The position numbers and the translations under genes were made by a program. DNA of 37,627 nt from Lentisphaerota bacterium (GTDB lineage Bacteria; Verrucomicrobiota; Lentisphaeria; Victivallales; Victivallaceae), in NCBI GenBank assembly GCA_015061725.1, contig SUVX01000032.1, forward strand, positions 1-37,627. Direction: 5' to 3'. Positions 15,751 through 23,066 of this stretch are shown piece after piece. Position 1 is the stretch's first letter; each line of letters opens with the position of its first letter. The notes beneath the pieces were generated by a model. It was not told where the DNA came from and did no database searches. It saw only the letters and a list, made by a program, of their open reading frames with translations.

Positions 15751-17607
15751 ATGGCTGAAAAAACTCAGACACCTCAGGGCCCGGAGAGGTTTCTTTTCAA
15801 AAGCGCGGGTATTGCCCTGTGGGGATATTCGTTGATGTTGTTTATCATGCTGCTGCCGGCAATTGCACTTAAAATGAATCCGGGAGCATCAGAAGCAGGT
15901 CCGGAGGCACTCAAAACTCAATCGCTGATAACTTTTTCGCCGCTGTTTATGTGCATTGCTCTGGTGGTGACTGCTTTGTTTTTTGCGGTGATTCAGAATA
16001 AATATTTTGTTGCATCCGCCATTGCCGAAGGAAAAAATGCCGGTAAAGAAGACTTGAAACGCATGTTGATTCCCGTTTTGCGTTACAAAGAAATTCTGCG
16101 TCTTGCCGGAGATAAACCTCTGATCAAACCGATGATTGTCTGTTCCGCACTCTTCTGGATTTCTCTGCTTGTATTCGGTTTGTTAAGTCCCTTTCCCTTT
16201 TATTTTCTTCTGGCGGCAATTCTGCTGTTTTATGCCTCTGTTCAGAGAAGCTCCGGCAAACGTATGGGAAAAGTTCTGCGGGCATGGACATTTATTCTTC
16301 TGATTATCTTTCTGCTTTCTTCCATTGACGGAATACGGGCGCTTCAGGAACCTGAAACTGTTGCTGATCCCTCCATCCCCCGCAACAGAAAAGAGTTGGC
16401 AACTTTGCTTAACTGCAGTTCTCCTGATAAAGATTTTACCGACTTGACTCAAAAATACATGGCAGAAAAACACGTCTGCGATAAACTCAATGATGCGCGT
16501 TTTTATTATACCGTTCCCGCGCGTTTCCGTGCTGAATCAAAAAAAATTATTGCTGACCCGCAGACTGAAAAGACCTTTGCTCAACTTGAAAAAGCTCTGG
16601 ATGCCGGAAAGTTTTTTACGCATGACTTCACCTCCGCGCCCTATCTCTGGTATCAGACCGGATACGGACAGTTTGACCGTATCGTCTCCCGGCTCTTTTC
16701 CGCAAAAATTCTGCATGCTCTGGAAATCGGCGACCGCGCAGAAGTTATGAAAAATTTCCGCCGTCTTACTGTATTTCAGAAAAATGTTCAGAGAGGAAAT
16801 TTTTCCACCGGTCTTGTGACGGTGTTTCATCTTGAACTCAACCGTGCTTTTCTTATCGGCACCATGCTGGGCAGCGGTATTTTAACGGAGCAGGATTTGC
16901 AGGAAATTGCCTCTTTCAATAAAACAAGAGAACAGGATCTCCGCAAAATTCTGATGAATTCTTTACGCAGTGAAGCCCTTTTTGAACGGGAACTCATTGA
17001 TGATATGATGAAAGTTTATCCCTGGATCCAGAGTTCCGAAGCCTCTGACGGAAAATTGTTCAGGAGCCGAATCATGCAGTTTCTGCTCCGTGGAAACAAC
17101 GCCTTTCCGCCGAACACATGGAACGCTGTCATTCACCGCAAAATACGCAGCGAAAGTACCGCAAAATTCAATGATATGCTCAAAAAATATGCCGCAGGCG
17201 AAAATTTTCCCAAAGATGAAAAGACGTTGAAGGGAACCTACTTTGTCATGCTCAATTACAACGCTCAGGAAGCCGGGACCGCCGGACTTTATCACGCGAT
17301 AACTCTGGTCCGTATGACCGATATCGCTCTGAAAGTTGAAAAGTTCCGCAGAGCAAACAAACGTCTGCCGGAAACTCTTGATGAACTGAAAGTAAAACTC
17401 CCTGTTGACGCCGTTTCAGGTAAAAAAATCATATACCGCAATGCCGGATTTGAAGTCCTGACTTTTCCGGGACCCGGCAAAACCGGGCGCATGAAACTTG
17501 ACGGCTGGCAACTTTACAGCGACTCCGTCAAAGATTTTATTGCAGTCAATGTTCCGACCCGCTGGCCGGTTCCGGCACCGCAGGAAATTTCAACAGAAAA
17601 GAAGTAA
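15751..17607 (+). CDS. Membrane protein with a large soluble C-terminal part
   Basis: The start was set at 15751, with GGAG 9 nt upstream; the 618-aa product begins MAEKTQTPQGPERFLF. About five hydrophobic segments lie in the first 220 residues (for example IALWGYSLMLFIMLLPAIAL and AWTFILLIIFLLSSI). A soluble region of about 390 residues follows. Near the C-terminus comes RRANKRLPETLDELKVKLPVD, then SGKKIIYR. This pattern (Pro-Leu-Leu, then Asp, Ser-Gly, Tyr) is common at the end of uncharacterised Planctomycetes and Lentisphaerota proteins that share a pilin-related secretion background. The function is unknown. Its stop codon is 1 bp from that of gpsA on the other strand. Confidence 0.7.
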   Translation: MAEKTQTPQGPERFLFKSAGIALWGYSLMLFIMLLPAIALKMNPGASEAGPEALKTQSLITFSPLFMCIALVVTALFFAVIQNKYFVASAIAEGKNAGKEDLKRMLIPVLRYKEILRLAGDKPLIKPMIVCSALFWISLLVFGLLSPFPFYFLLAAILLFYASVQRSSGKRMGKVLRAWTFILLIIFLLSSIDGIRALQEPETVADPSIPRNRKELATLLNCSSPDKDFTDLTQKYMAEKHVCDKLNDARFYYTVPARFRAESKKIIADPQTEKTFAQLEKALDAGKFFTHDFTSAPYLWYQTGYGQFDRIVSRLFSAKILHALEIGDRAEVMKNFRRLTVFQKNVQRGNFSTGLVTVFHLELNRAFLIGTMLGSGILTEQDLQEIASFNKTREQDLRKILMNSLRSEALFERELIDDMMKVYPWIQSSEASDGKLFRSRIMQFLLRGNNAFPPNTWNAVIHRKIRSESTAKFNDMLKKYAAGENFPKDEKTLKGTYFVMLNYNAQEAGTAGLYHAITLVRMTDIALKVEKFRRANKRLPETLDELKVKLPVDAVSGKKIIYRNAGFEVLTFPGPGKTGRMKLDGWQLYSDSVKDFIAVNVPTRWPVPAPQEISTEKK

Positions 17608-17621
17608 CTTAATCTTCTGTT
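17592..17621. terminator. Small bidirectional hairpin at the convergent gene ends
   Basis: AACAGAA(AA)GA and TCTTCTGTT pair across the two stop codons, with A and T runs on either side. It may end both transcripts. Confidence 0.4.
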
Positions 17622-18601
17622 TTGGCTGAACGGGTCATGAGAGAAATGATGGCATCTTTTGCCGGGCGGTCCTCGTAAAGAACGCTGTAAATTTCATCAA
17701 TGATTGGAATTTCAACGCCCTTTTTCTGCGCCAGCACACGGATACCTTTGGCGGTGGGTACGCCCTCGGCAACGACCATGCCCATCTCTTTGAGGATTTC
17801 ATTGAGCTTTTTGCCCTTGCCCAACTCTTCGCCGACATGACGGTTGCGGCTGTGTCCGCTGCAGCAGGTGACGATCAAATCTCCGATGCCGCTCAAGCCG
17901 CTGAACGTATTGCGTTTGCCGCCCAGAGCTTCGCCAAGACGTCCCATCTCGGCAATGCCGCGCGCCATGAGGGCGGCTTTGGGATTGTCTCCCAATTTCA
18001 TGCCGTCAATGATTCCCGCAGCAATGGCAAAGACGTTTTTGACTGCGCCGCCCAGCTCCAGACCGATGACGTCGTTTGAAGTGTAAACGCGGAATCTGTC
18101 ATTCATCAGAGCCTGTTGGACTTTTTTTGCATGTTCCATGTTTTCGCCTGCGGCAGTCACCGCTGTCGGTACGCCGCGTGCAACTTCTTCTGCATGGCTG
18201 GGACCGGAGAGATCAACGTAATTGATTTTCCCCAGTTCCTCTTCCATGATTTCACCGATCCGCAGCCAGGTATTCAATTCAATACCCTTTGCCACGTTGA
18301 CGATGACGGCGTTTTCAGGAATACTGCCCGCCATTTTTTTGAGTACACTTCTGAGAAACTGAGTCGGTGTGGCGCAGATAATGATATCACTGCCCGATAG
18401 CGCAGAAGAGATATCCTTTTCAAATTCAATTTCTCCCGGGAGTTTTACGCCCGGCAGAAATTTACTGTTCTCTCCTGTATTCTGCATTTGTTCCAGATAT
18501 TCCGGAAATGCGCCCCAAAGCACGACTTCATGTTTATTTTGGACGGCGTTTATTGCCAATGCCGTACCCCAGGCACCGTCACCGATAACACAGATTTTCA
18601 T
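17609..18601 (-). CDS. gpsA: Glycerol-3-phosphate dehydrogenase [NAD(P)+]
   Basis: GpsA reduces dihydroxyacetone phosphate to sn-glycerol 3-phosphate, the backbone precursor of phospholipids, in the cytoplasm. The 330-aa length is typical. The N-terminal dinucleotide fold is clear (VIGDGAWGTALA), followed by the conserved blocks INYVDLSGPSHAEEVARG and GAVKNVFAIAAG, the latter carrying the catalytic Lys. Near 235 comes NTFSGLSGIGDLIVTC. AGGAG lies 8 nt before the ATG, and a promoter lies at 18634-18661. The gene converges on the membrane protein gene with a 1-bp gap between stop codons. Confidence 0.97.
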   Translation of the reverse strand: MKICVIGDGAWGTALAINAVQNKHEVVLWGAFPEYLEQMQNTGENSKFLPGVKLPGEIEFEKDISSALSGSDIIICATPTQFLRSVLKKMAGSIPENAVIVNVAKGIELNTWLRIGEIMEEELGKINYVDLSGPSHAEEVARGVPTAVTAAGENMEHAKKVQQALMNDRFRVYTSNDVIGLELGGAVKNVFAIAAGIIDGMKLGDNPKAALMARGIAEMGRLGEALGGKRNTFSGLSGIGDLIVTCCSGHSRNRHVGEELGKGKKLNEILKEMGMVVAEGVPTAKGIRVLAQKKGVEIPIIDEIYSVLYEDRPAKDAIISLMTRSAKTED

Positions 18602-18633
18602 TTCGTATACTCCTGTTATATTGTTTCAAAGTC

Positions 18634-18661
18634 AATATACCACATATAATATATTTTGCAA
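18634..18661 (-). promoter_or_regulatory. Promoter of gpsA
   Basis: On the minus strand TTGCAA (18656-18661) and TATATT (18634-18639) are 16 bp apart. The ATG lies about 33 nt downstream. Confidence 0.6.
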
Positions 18662-18770
18662 GTATTTATCTCCGGCTGCGCGAAAAAGTGACACATCAAC
18701 TGTGACAATTTGCAGCGGCAATGCGCCAGTTTGTCATATTTAAAAATTTTTTCCCGCAGAGGGACTGAAT

Positions 18771-18786
18771 TGGCACGCACCATGCT
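18771..18786 (+). promoter_or_regulatory. Sigma-54-type promoter of the Hsp20 pair
   Basis: TGGCACG-CACC-ATGCT matches the -24/-12 consensus TGGCACG-N4-TTGCW at all but one fixed position, with the correct GG-to-GC spacing. The ATG lies 61 nt downstream. GTGACA sequences occur about 90-110 bp upstream and could bind an activator. No sigma-70-like pair of boxes stands out here. Confidence 0.7.
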
Positions 18787-18800
18787 TTAATAAGGGCAGA

Positions 18801-18817
18801 AACGGCAGGACGCCGTT
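18801..18817 (+). other. Leader hairpin before the first Hsp20 gene
   Basis: AACGGC and GCCGTT pair around a 5-nt loop in the untranslated leader, about 30 nt before the ATG. It leaves the AAGGAG site free, so it is more likely a stabiliser than an RNA thermometer. Confidence 0.4.
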
Positions 18818-18847
18818 GAAACAAAAAAAGATGAAGGAGAAGAAAGT

Positions 18848-19315
18848 ATGAACATGTTGACAAGAAGCAGAAATCACAGAAGTCTGAATCCCGATTATGC
18901 CGCGCTGCCCTTTGAGGAACTGGTTAAATCCGTATTCAATTATTTCCCCGGATTCCGTTCCGATCTGGTTTTCGGCGGACAGGTCAATTCCAAACTTGAA
19001 GTTGAAGTCAAAGACAAGACCGTTGAAGTCAAGTTCCCCTGTCCCGGTCGCTGCAAGGACGATTTTGAACTGGAAGTCGTCGGAGATTTCCTCACCGTCA
19101 AAGCCGTCAAATGCTGCAAAAATACTGAAGAGGACGGGAAAAAGCATTACGTTGTCCGTGAACGCATTTGCGAGACCTACGAAGAAAGCGTAAAACTTCC
19201 CGTTCCCGTCAAAGGGGCTGAAACCAAAGCAAAATATGTCCACGGTGTTCTGGAAATTTCCATCCCCCGTATTGAAGAGGAAAAGCCCTCCACCCACATC
19301 GTCAAAATCAACTGA
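18848..19315 (+). CDS. Hsp20/alpha-crystallin family small heat-shock protein
   Basis: The 155-aa protein has an N-terminal arm of about 45 residues and an alpha-crystallin-type domain from about 50 to 145. The signature is YVHGVLEISIP near the C-terminus, and the tail ends HIVKIN (an I-x-I/V-type anchor). Small heat-shock proteins bind unfolding proteins without ATP and hand them to other chaperones. It is unusual in carrying several Cys residues (CPGRCKDD, CCKN). AAGGAG lies 8 nt before the ATG. It is the first of two tandem Hsp20 genes behind a sigma-54-type promoter. Confidence 0.88.
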   Translation: MNMLTRSRNHRSLNPDYAALPFEELVKSVFNYFPGFRSDLVFGGQVNSKLEVEVKDKTVEVKFPCPGRCKDDFELEVVGDFLTVKAVKCCKNTEEDGKKHYVVRERICETYEESVKLPVPVKGAETKAKYVHGVLEISIPRIEEEKPSTHIVKIN

Positions 19316-19337
19316 AAAAATAAAAGGTTATACAACC

Positions 19338-19697
19338 ATGGAAAAAAAGGAGTATTGCAGAATGGAAGATAAAAAATGTTTCTCAGTTCCCGAAAATGCC
19401 GTTGAAGTCCGTCCCGCTGTGGATATCGTTGAAGAAGATTGCGGCGTCAAAATCATGTTTGAAGTTCCCGGTGCCAACGCCGATACCATTGATGTATCCG
19501 TCGCTGAAGGCATCCTGACCATGCGGGCTTGCAGCACCCTCAAACGCAACGGTTTCCCCGTCTGCTACCAGAGATCTTTCCAGCTCTCTGATATGGTGGA
19601 TGTCAAAGGTATCAGCGGCAAAACCTGCGACGGCGTTCTGACCCTCTGTCTGCCCAAATCTGAAAGAGCTTCAGTTCACCGCATCAAAGTTGATTGA
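19338..19697 (+). CDS. Second Hsp20-like small heat-shock protein
   Basis: The 119-aa protein is shorter than its neighbour and lacks most of the N-terminal arm. RPAVDIVEEDCGVKIMFEVPG opens the alpha-crystallin domain, VAEGILTMRA and CDGVLTLCLP are the typical strand motifs, and the tail ends HRIKVD. A second in-frame ATG at 19362 has a better ribosome site (AAGGAG, 9 nt upstream), so the protein may be eight residues shorter. It lies 22 bp after the first Hsp20 gene and is probably on the same mRNA. The two may form mixed oligomers, as IbpA and IbpB do in E. coli; this is an inference. Confidence 0.82.
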   Translation: MEKKEYCRMEDKKCFSVPENAVEVRPAVDIVEEDCGVKIMFEVPGANADTIDVSVAEGILTMRACSTLKRNGFPVCYQRSFQLSDMVDVKGISGKTCDGVLTLCLPKSERASVHRIKVD

Positions 19698-19717
19698 ACA
19701 TCAGCTTTTTTCCGGAT

Positions 19718-19757
19718 CCCCCCTGCGCTTATCCCCCCGGCGCAGCGGGGGTTTTTG
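19718..19757 (+). terminator. Terminator after the Hsp20 pair
   Basis: CCCCCTGCGC (19719-19728) pairs with GCGCA and GGGGG (19740-19751) with a 2-nt bulge, and T5 and a longer T tract follow. Confidence 0.75.
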
Positions 19758-19786
19758 TTTTTTTTAAGATAAGGGGCGAAGGGAAT

Positions 19787-19842
19787 CGGGGGGAGGCGAA
19801 AAACTTTTTTTCCCGTGAAAAAAAGTTTTTCGCCTCCCCCCG
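19787..19842. repeat. Perfect 26-bp inverted repeat with a 4-nt loop
   Basis: Arm 1 (19787-19812) reads CGGGGGGAGGCG, AAAAAC, TTTTTTTC. Arm 2 (19817-19842) is its exact reverse complement. The loop is CCGT. The A/T core resembles the tail hairpins of the repeat clusters (CTTTTTTTC/GAAAAAAAG). It lies between convergent genes and can end transcripts from either side. Confidence 0.85.
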
Positions 19843-19857
19843 AACCCCCCACCACTT

Positions 19858-19921
19858 TTCAAAAAAAGCGAGGTATGGCTGCTCCCGTTGGTCGCAGCGT
19901 GGGGAAGCGGCTTTTTTTGAA
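19858..19921. repeat. Inverted repeat TTCAAAAAAAGC/GCTTTTTTTGAA
   Basis: Perfect 12-bp arms (19858-19869 and 19910-19921) flank 40 bp. The left arm and its flank (CCACTTTTCAAAAAAAGCG) recur near 20077. Confidence 0.7.
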
Positions 19922-19959
19922 CAATCTTTAATCTTAAACACATCCGCCCACGTCAGTGG

Positions 19960-20029
19960 CAACTTCACAAGGCGACAAAGTCGCCGTCTTCACTTTTTCA
20001 CTGCAAAACGGACGTTTTGCAACTTCACA
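19960..20029. repeat. Two tiny-loop hairpins between CAACTTCACA direct repeats
   Basis: CAACTTCACA occurs at 19960-19969 and 20020-20029. Between them lie GGCGAC-AAA-GTCGCC (19971-19985) and GCAAAACG-GA-CGTTTTGC (20003-20020). The function is unknown. The style resembles the hairpin string behind tRNA-Tyr. Confidence 0.6.
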
Positions 20030-20115
20030 TCTCTTCCTCCCTTGTCCACCGCAGCCTTGTGCGACGGCGGATCCACTTTTCAAAAAAAGCGGCGTATTTG
20101 GTAAAGTGGGATGCA

Positions 20116-20151
20116 GTCCCCTGTTAGAGATGCTCTCCTTTATCAGGGGAC
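20116..20151 (-). terminator. Hairpin GTCCCCTG/CAGGGGAC after the second pseudopilin gene
   Basis: Perfect 8-bp arms (20116-20123, 20144-20151) lie 13 bp beyond the stop codon of the minus-strand pseudopilin gene. No T run follows, so it may stabilise the 3' end more than terminate. Confidence 0.45.
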
Positions 20152-20164
20152 CAGAGTTCCGGAA

Positions 20165-20875
20165 TCAGTTGGAGGAAACCGGCGCCGGTTTATCTGACCA
20201 CGGAATATATTGGTAATCTCCATTCATGTTTTTGACAAATTCACTGTCCGGCAGAGCTGCAACGTGTCCGTCAACGTAAGCCATGTTGCTCCTTTCTTTG
20301 TTGTGACCGGGAACGAGGTCTAATTTTGTGATGGATGAACTGATGTTCAGCTGACACCATGAAACAGCTTCTCCGAAAAAGTAAACAACCGACGGACGGA
20401 CGAATCCATTGACCTTGAGTGCCGGGATCGCGGATGAATACCGGCAGTACTTCTTTCCGATCACAGGAGCAAGCGTGCCGCTGATAGCATAAGATGAACC
20501 GTACTTGCAGACGCGGTCTTTGCGCTGCAGATTGTTGAAGGGACATTCAAAAGTTTTGTAAAGTTTTGCGGCACCTGTGTAACTGATGTTATAATAAGGA
20601 GCCTCTGCGTCGCTGCAGACATTGAATGCCAGATGCGCCCTGTGCCAGCAGTTGAGGACATTCCCGTTTGACGGATAGGCATAGCCATCGTAAGCATCCG
20701 CATACATCAATGCCCCTTTGACAATAGAGTTCAAGTTGTTTTTGCATGAAGTGTCTTTTGCCGTATCCCGGGCAGAGTTCAGTGCAGGCATAAGCATAGC
20801 CGCTAAAATGGCGATAATTGCAATGACTACCAACAGTTCAATCAGCGTGAACGTTGAATGTGGTCTGGAATTCAT
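20165..20875 (-). CDS. Type IV pilin-like secreted protein (pseudopilin, H-X-DG type)
   Basis: The 236-aa protein opens with a short leader and [19 protein letters not shown], the prepilin-peptidase site and hydrophobic helix. The helix region ends with [19 protein letters not shown]. The globular part has several Cys residues and ends with [20 protein letters not shown], the H-X-DG-type motif. It is a paralogue of the protein at 5495-6169, but here it has no hydrolase partner. AAGGAG lies 11 nt before the ATG. It could be transcribed with the Dabb gene 53 bp upstream. Confidence 0.88.
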   Translation of the reverse strand: MNSRPHSTFTLIELLVVIAIIAILAAMLMPALNSARDTAKDTSCKNNLNSIVKGALMYADAYDGYAYPSNGNVLNCWHRAHLAFNVCSDAEAPYYNISYTGAAKLYKTFECPFNNLQRKDRVCKYGSSYAISGTLAPVIGKKYCRYSSAIPALKVNGFVRPSVVYFFGEAVSWCQLNISSSITKLDLVPGHNKERSNMAYVDGHVAALPDSEFVKNMNGDYQYIPWSDKPAPVSSN

Positions 20876-20928
20876 TTTTTTAATTTCTCCTTATTGGCGA
20901 TAGTTGATTTTTGTACTCCCGAAAAGTC

Positions 20929-21234
20929 TTAAACTTCAAAATCAAGACAGAGTCTTGTTTCTGTGAAAGGGCGTACTTTTGTATTGGCGACTTCCTGATG
21001 TGCGGGGTGGACGGCGTAGCCTTTCAGGGCCGCTTCATCTGTAAAGGTTGAATCCAGCATGACGTCGGCGTTGGAGCTTGCCAGTCTGCCATCGGCATTG
21101 ACGGTGATGGAAACCAGACCGGGAATGACGCCTGCAAGTCCTTCAAGTCCGGCTTTGATACCCTGACGGATCTCTGCTTTCTGTTCTTCGGTATATTCTT
21201 CTTTAAGTTTCCATAAAATGATGTGTTTGACCAT
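20929..21234 (-). CDS. Dabb (stress-responsive A/B barrel) domain protein
   Basis: The start was set at 21234, where AAGGA lies 10 nt upstream and the product opens MVKHIILWKLKEEYTEEQ; a longer upstream frame exists but lacks a ribosome site. The 101-aa length and the motifs HIILWKLK at the start and YAVHPAHQEV in the second half fit the Dabb family, small dimeric alpha/beta-barrel proteins. Their cellular role is mostly unknown; a few relatives are enzymes or stress-induced. The gene is divergent from the EamA transporter gene. Confidence 0.85.
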   Translation of the reverse strand: MVKHIILWKLKEEYTEEQKAEIRQGIKAGLEGLAGVIPGLVSITVNADGRLASSNADVMLDSTFTDEAALKGYAVHPAHQEVANTKVRPFTETRLCLDFEV

Positions 21235-21350
21235 AAAAAATTTTCCTTCTGTTGTTTCTTCTAAAATAACCGCTGAAACTCTTTTTTTCAAGGCTTGAAA
21301 AAATTTTTTCTGCCTGTACATTATACGGAAAAAAGATGGAGGCGTTGATT

Positions 21351-22262
21351 ATGGGGGATATATCGGAAAAATCCTCTTCTTTCCGTACAGGTATTCTTTT
21401 GGTGCTGATTGCCGGAATTTCCTGGGGATTGATCAGCCTTTTTATCCGGGAACTTTATAAATACGGGTTGTCGGCACTTGATATTGTTGCAATCCGTTCC
21501 ATTGGAACAGCACTGGTTCTTGTTGCATGGAGTCTCGGATTCAACCGCGAAAGTTTTAAAATAAAACCGGCAAATTTATGGTGTGTTGCCGGATGCGGTA
21601 TTTTGAGTATAATCTGCTTCAATCTCTGTTATTTTGCAGCTCTCAAATATACCACGGTCAATATTGCGGTCGTTCTTTTGTATACTTCTCCCGTCTTTGT
21701 CGCCCTGCTTTCGGTGCTTTGTTTCAAAGAAAAATTTACTTGGGCAAAACTGTTTGCACTGCTTGCGGTGACAGCAGGCTGTATTTCAGTCAGCGGTGCG
21801 CTGTCTGCCGGAAGCTGTGAACTTTCTCCCCGCGTCTTGCTGCTGGGACTCGGCTCAGGATTCTGTTACGCCCTTTTTACCATTTTCGGACGTTTTGCCC
21901 AGATACGGCAATGCAATACGGCAATGATCACTTTGTGGTCGTTTATATTTTCAGGTTCAGCGGGCGTATTTCTGCTCAACCGGGAAACCTTTTCTGCCCT
22001 TTGTCATCAACCCCGTTTCTGGGGATTTGCCGCAGGACTTGTTCTGATTTCAACGCTTCTGCCTTACTGTACCTATACTGCCGGATTAAAACGCCTGACG
22101 CCGACGGTTTCAGCTGTCGCCGCCACCATTGAACCGGTTGTCGGGACGATTGTCGGAATATGCCTGTTCGGAGAAAAACTTGATTTCAGCAGTTTTATCG
22201 GAATGTGTCTGATTCTCGGTACCGTTTTCTTTTTCAGAGAGAAGTCTGATACTTCAGCATGA
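21351..22262 (+). CDS. EamA/DMT-superfamily transporter
   Basis: The start was set at 21351 because GGAGG lies 8 nt upstream; an earlier in-frame ATG lies at 21336. The 303-aa protein has about ten hydrophobic segments in two EamA repeats (about 15-145 and 160-300), opening GILLVLIAGISWGLISLF and with PVVGTIVGICLFGEKL in the second repeat. These inner-membrane proteins export or exchange small metabolites such as amino acids; the substrate is not predictable here. Its last 9 bp overlap the 3' end of the acetyltransferase gene on the other strand. Confidence 0.9.
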   Translation: MGDISEKSSSFRTGILLVLIAGISWGLISLFIRELYKYGLSALDIVAIRSIGTALVLVAWSLGFNRESFKIKPANLWCVAGCGILSIICFNLCYFAALKYTTVNIAVVLLYTSPVFVALLSVLCFKEKFTWAKLFALLAVTAGCISVSGALSAGSCELSPRVLLLGLGSGFCYALFTIFGRFAQIRQCNTAMITLWSFIFSGSAGVFLLNRETFSALCHQPRFWGFAAGLVLISTLLPYCTYTAGLKRLTPTVSAVAATIEPVVGTIVGICLFGEKLDFSSFIGMCLILGTVFFFREKSDTSA

Positions 22263-23066
22263 CCGCGCTTTTTCAAGTGAAAGGATCCATTGATAGAATT
22301 CCGGAGTACACCATTTTTCAGGATCGGCATGCAAAATTTCAAGAGTGGCTTCAACCAGCGGACGGGTTCTGATTGAAAGCAGTGTGGTATTGCCTATCGG
22401 CGTACGCTGAACAAGCCCGCGTTCTTCAAGGGCTTCACGCATGACTTGCCCGGGATAGAATATCCAGAAAGTGGACTTGCAGTCCTTTGCCAACTGATTG
22501 CGGAATTCATCATAACGCTCAGGCGGCAGACTGCGGAGCAACTTGTCAACGAAACGGGATTCTATGTAGTGTTTCATGGTGCAGCTGTTCATATCCACAC
22601 CGATAAACGCATAAAAGGCGTTCCACTGATAAAATTTGCTCCAGGGGGAAATTTCGGCAAAGGATTGTTCACTCCAGGGGGAGGGGTATGCCCGTCCTTT
22701 GCCGTGATCGGCAGTCAACTCTTCTGCCCGCGCACCGATGGCGCTGACGGAGTGGCTGAAACTGTTGCTGCGGCAGGAGCGTTCGTCACGCCGCAGCGTT
22801 TCTGCCAATGCGCCTGTCCAGGTGGGAGAAGTATTGACATCAAACAGTTCTTTGGGACACTCTTCAGGATTGCCGTTGTACCACAGCGTTGCTGCGGCAA
22901 CCGTTCCGCCGGGTCCTGCGGCATCAAGAATACCGTCATAGACTGAAACGGCACCGCCTTCCACAAAGCCGAGGCTCTTGAGGGAACCGTGAAACATCAC
23001 GGTATCCCCGGCAACGACTCCGGCTTTGCGGAATGCTTCGGCAATATCTCTGCGTGTGGTACTCAT
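22254..23066 (-). CDS. AAC(3)-family N-acetyltransferase (aminoglycoside N3'-acetyltransferase-like)
   Basis: The 270-aa protein matches the antibiotic N-acetyltransferase fold: DTVMFHGSLKSLGFVEGG near residue 20 is the family's opening block, followed by VAAATLWYNG and NSFSHSVSAIGARAEELTADH. Family members use acetyl-CoA to modify the 3-amino group of aminoglycosides, but many chromosomal relatives have other or unknown substrates, so resistance cannot be assumed. Its ATG overlaps the stop codon of ileS (ATGA type), so it is translationally coupled to ileS. Its 3' end overlaps the EamA gene by 9 bp. Confidence 0.85.
   Translation of the reverse strand: MSTTRRDIAEAFRKAGVVAGDTVMFHGSLKSLGFVEGGAVSVYDGILDAAGPGGTVAAATLWYNGNPEECPKELFDVNTSPTWTGALAETLRRDERSCRSNSFSHSVSAIGARAEELTADHGKGRAYPSPWSEQSFAEISPWSKFYQWNAFYAFIGVDMNSCTMKHYIESRFVDKLLRSLPPERYDEFRNQLAKDCKSTFWIFYPGQVMREALEERGLVQRTPIGNTTLLSIRTRPLVEATLEILHADPEKWCTPEFYQWILSLEKARSC

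Noticed and set aside
18720..18847. CIRCE (HrcA) operator before the Hsp20 genes
   Set aside because: The TTAGCACTC-N9-GAGTGCTAA pattern is absent.
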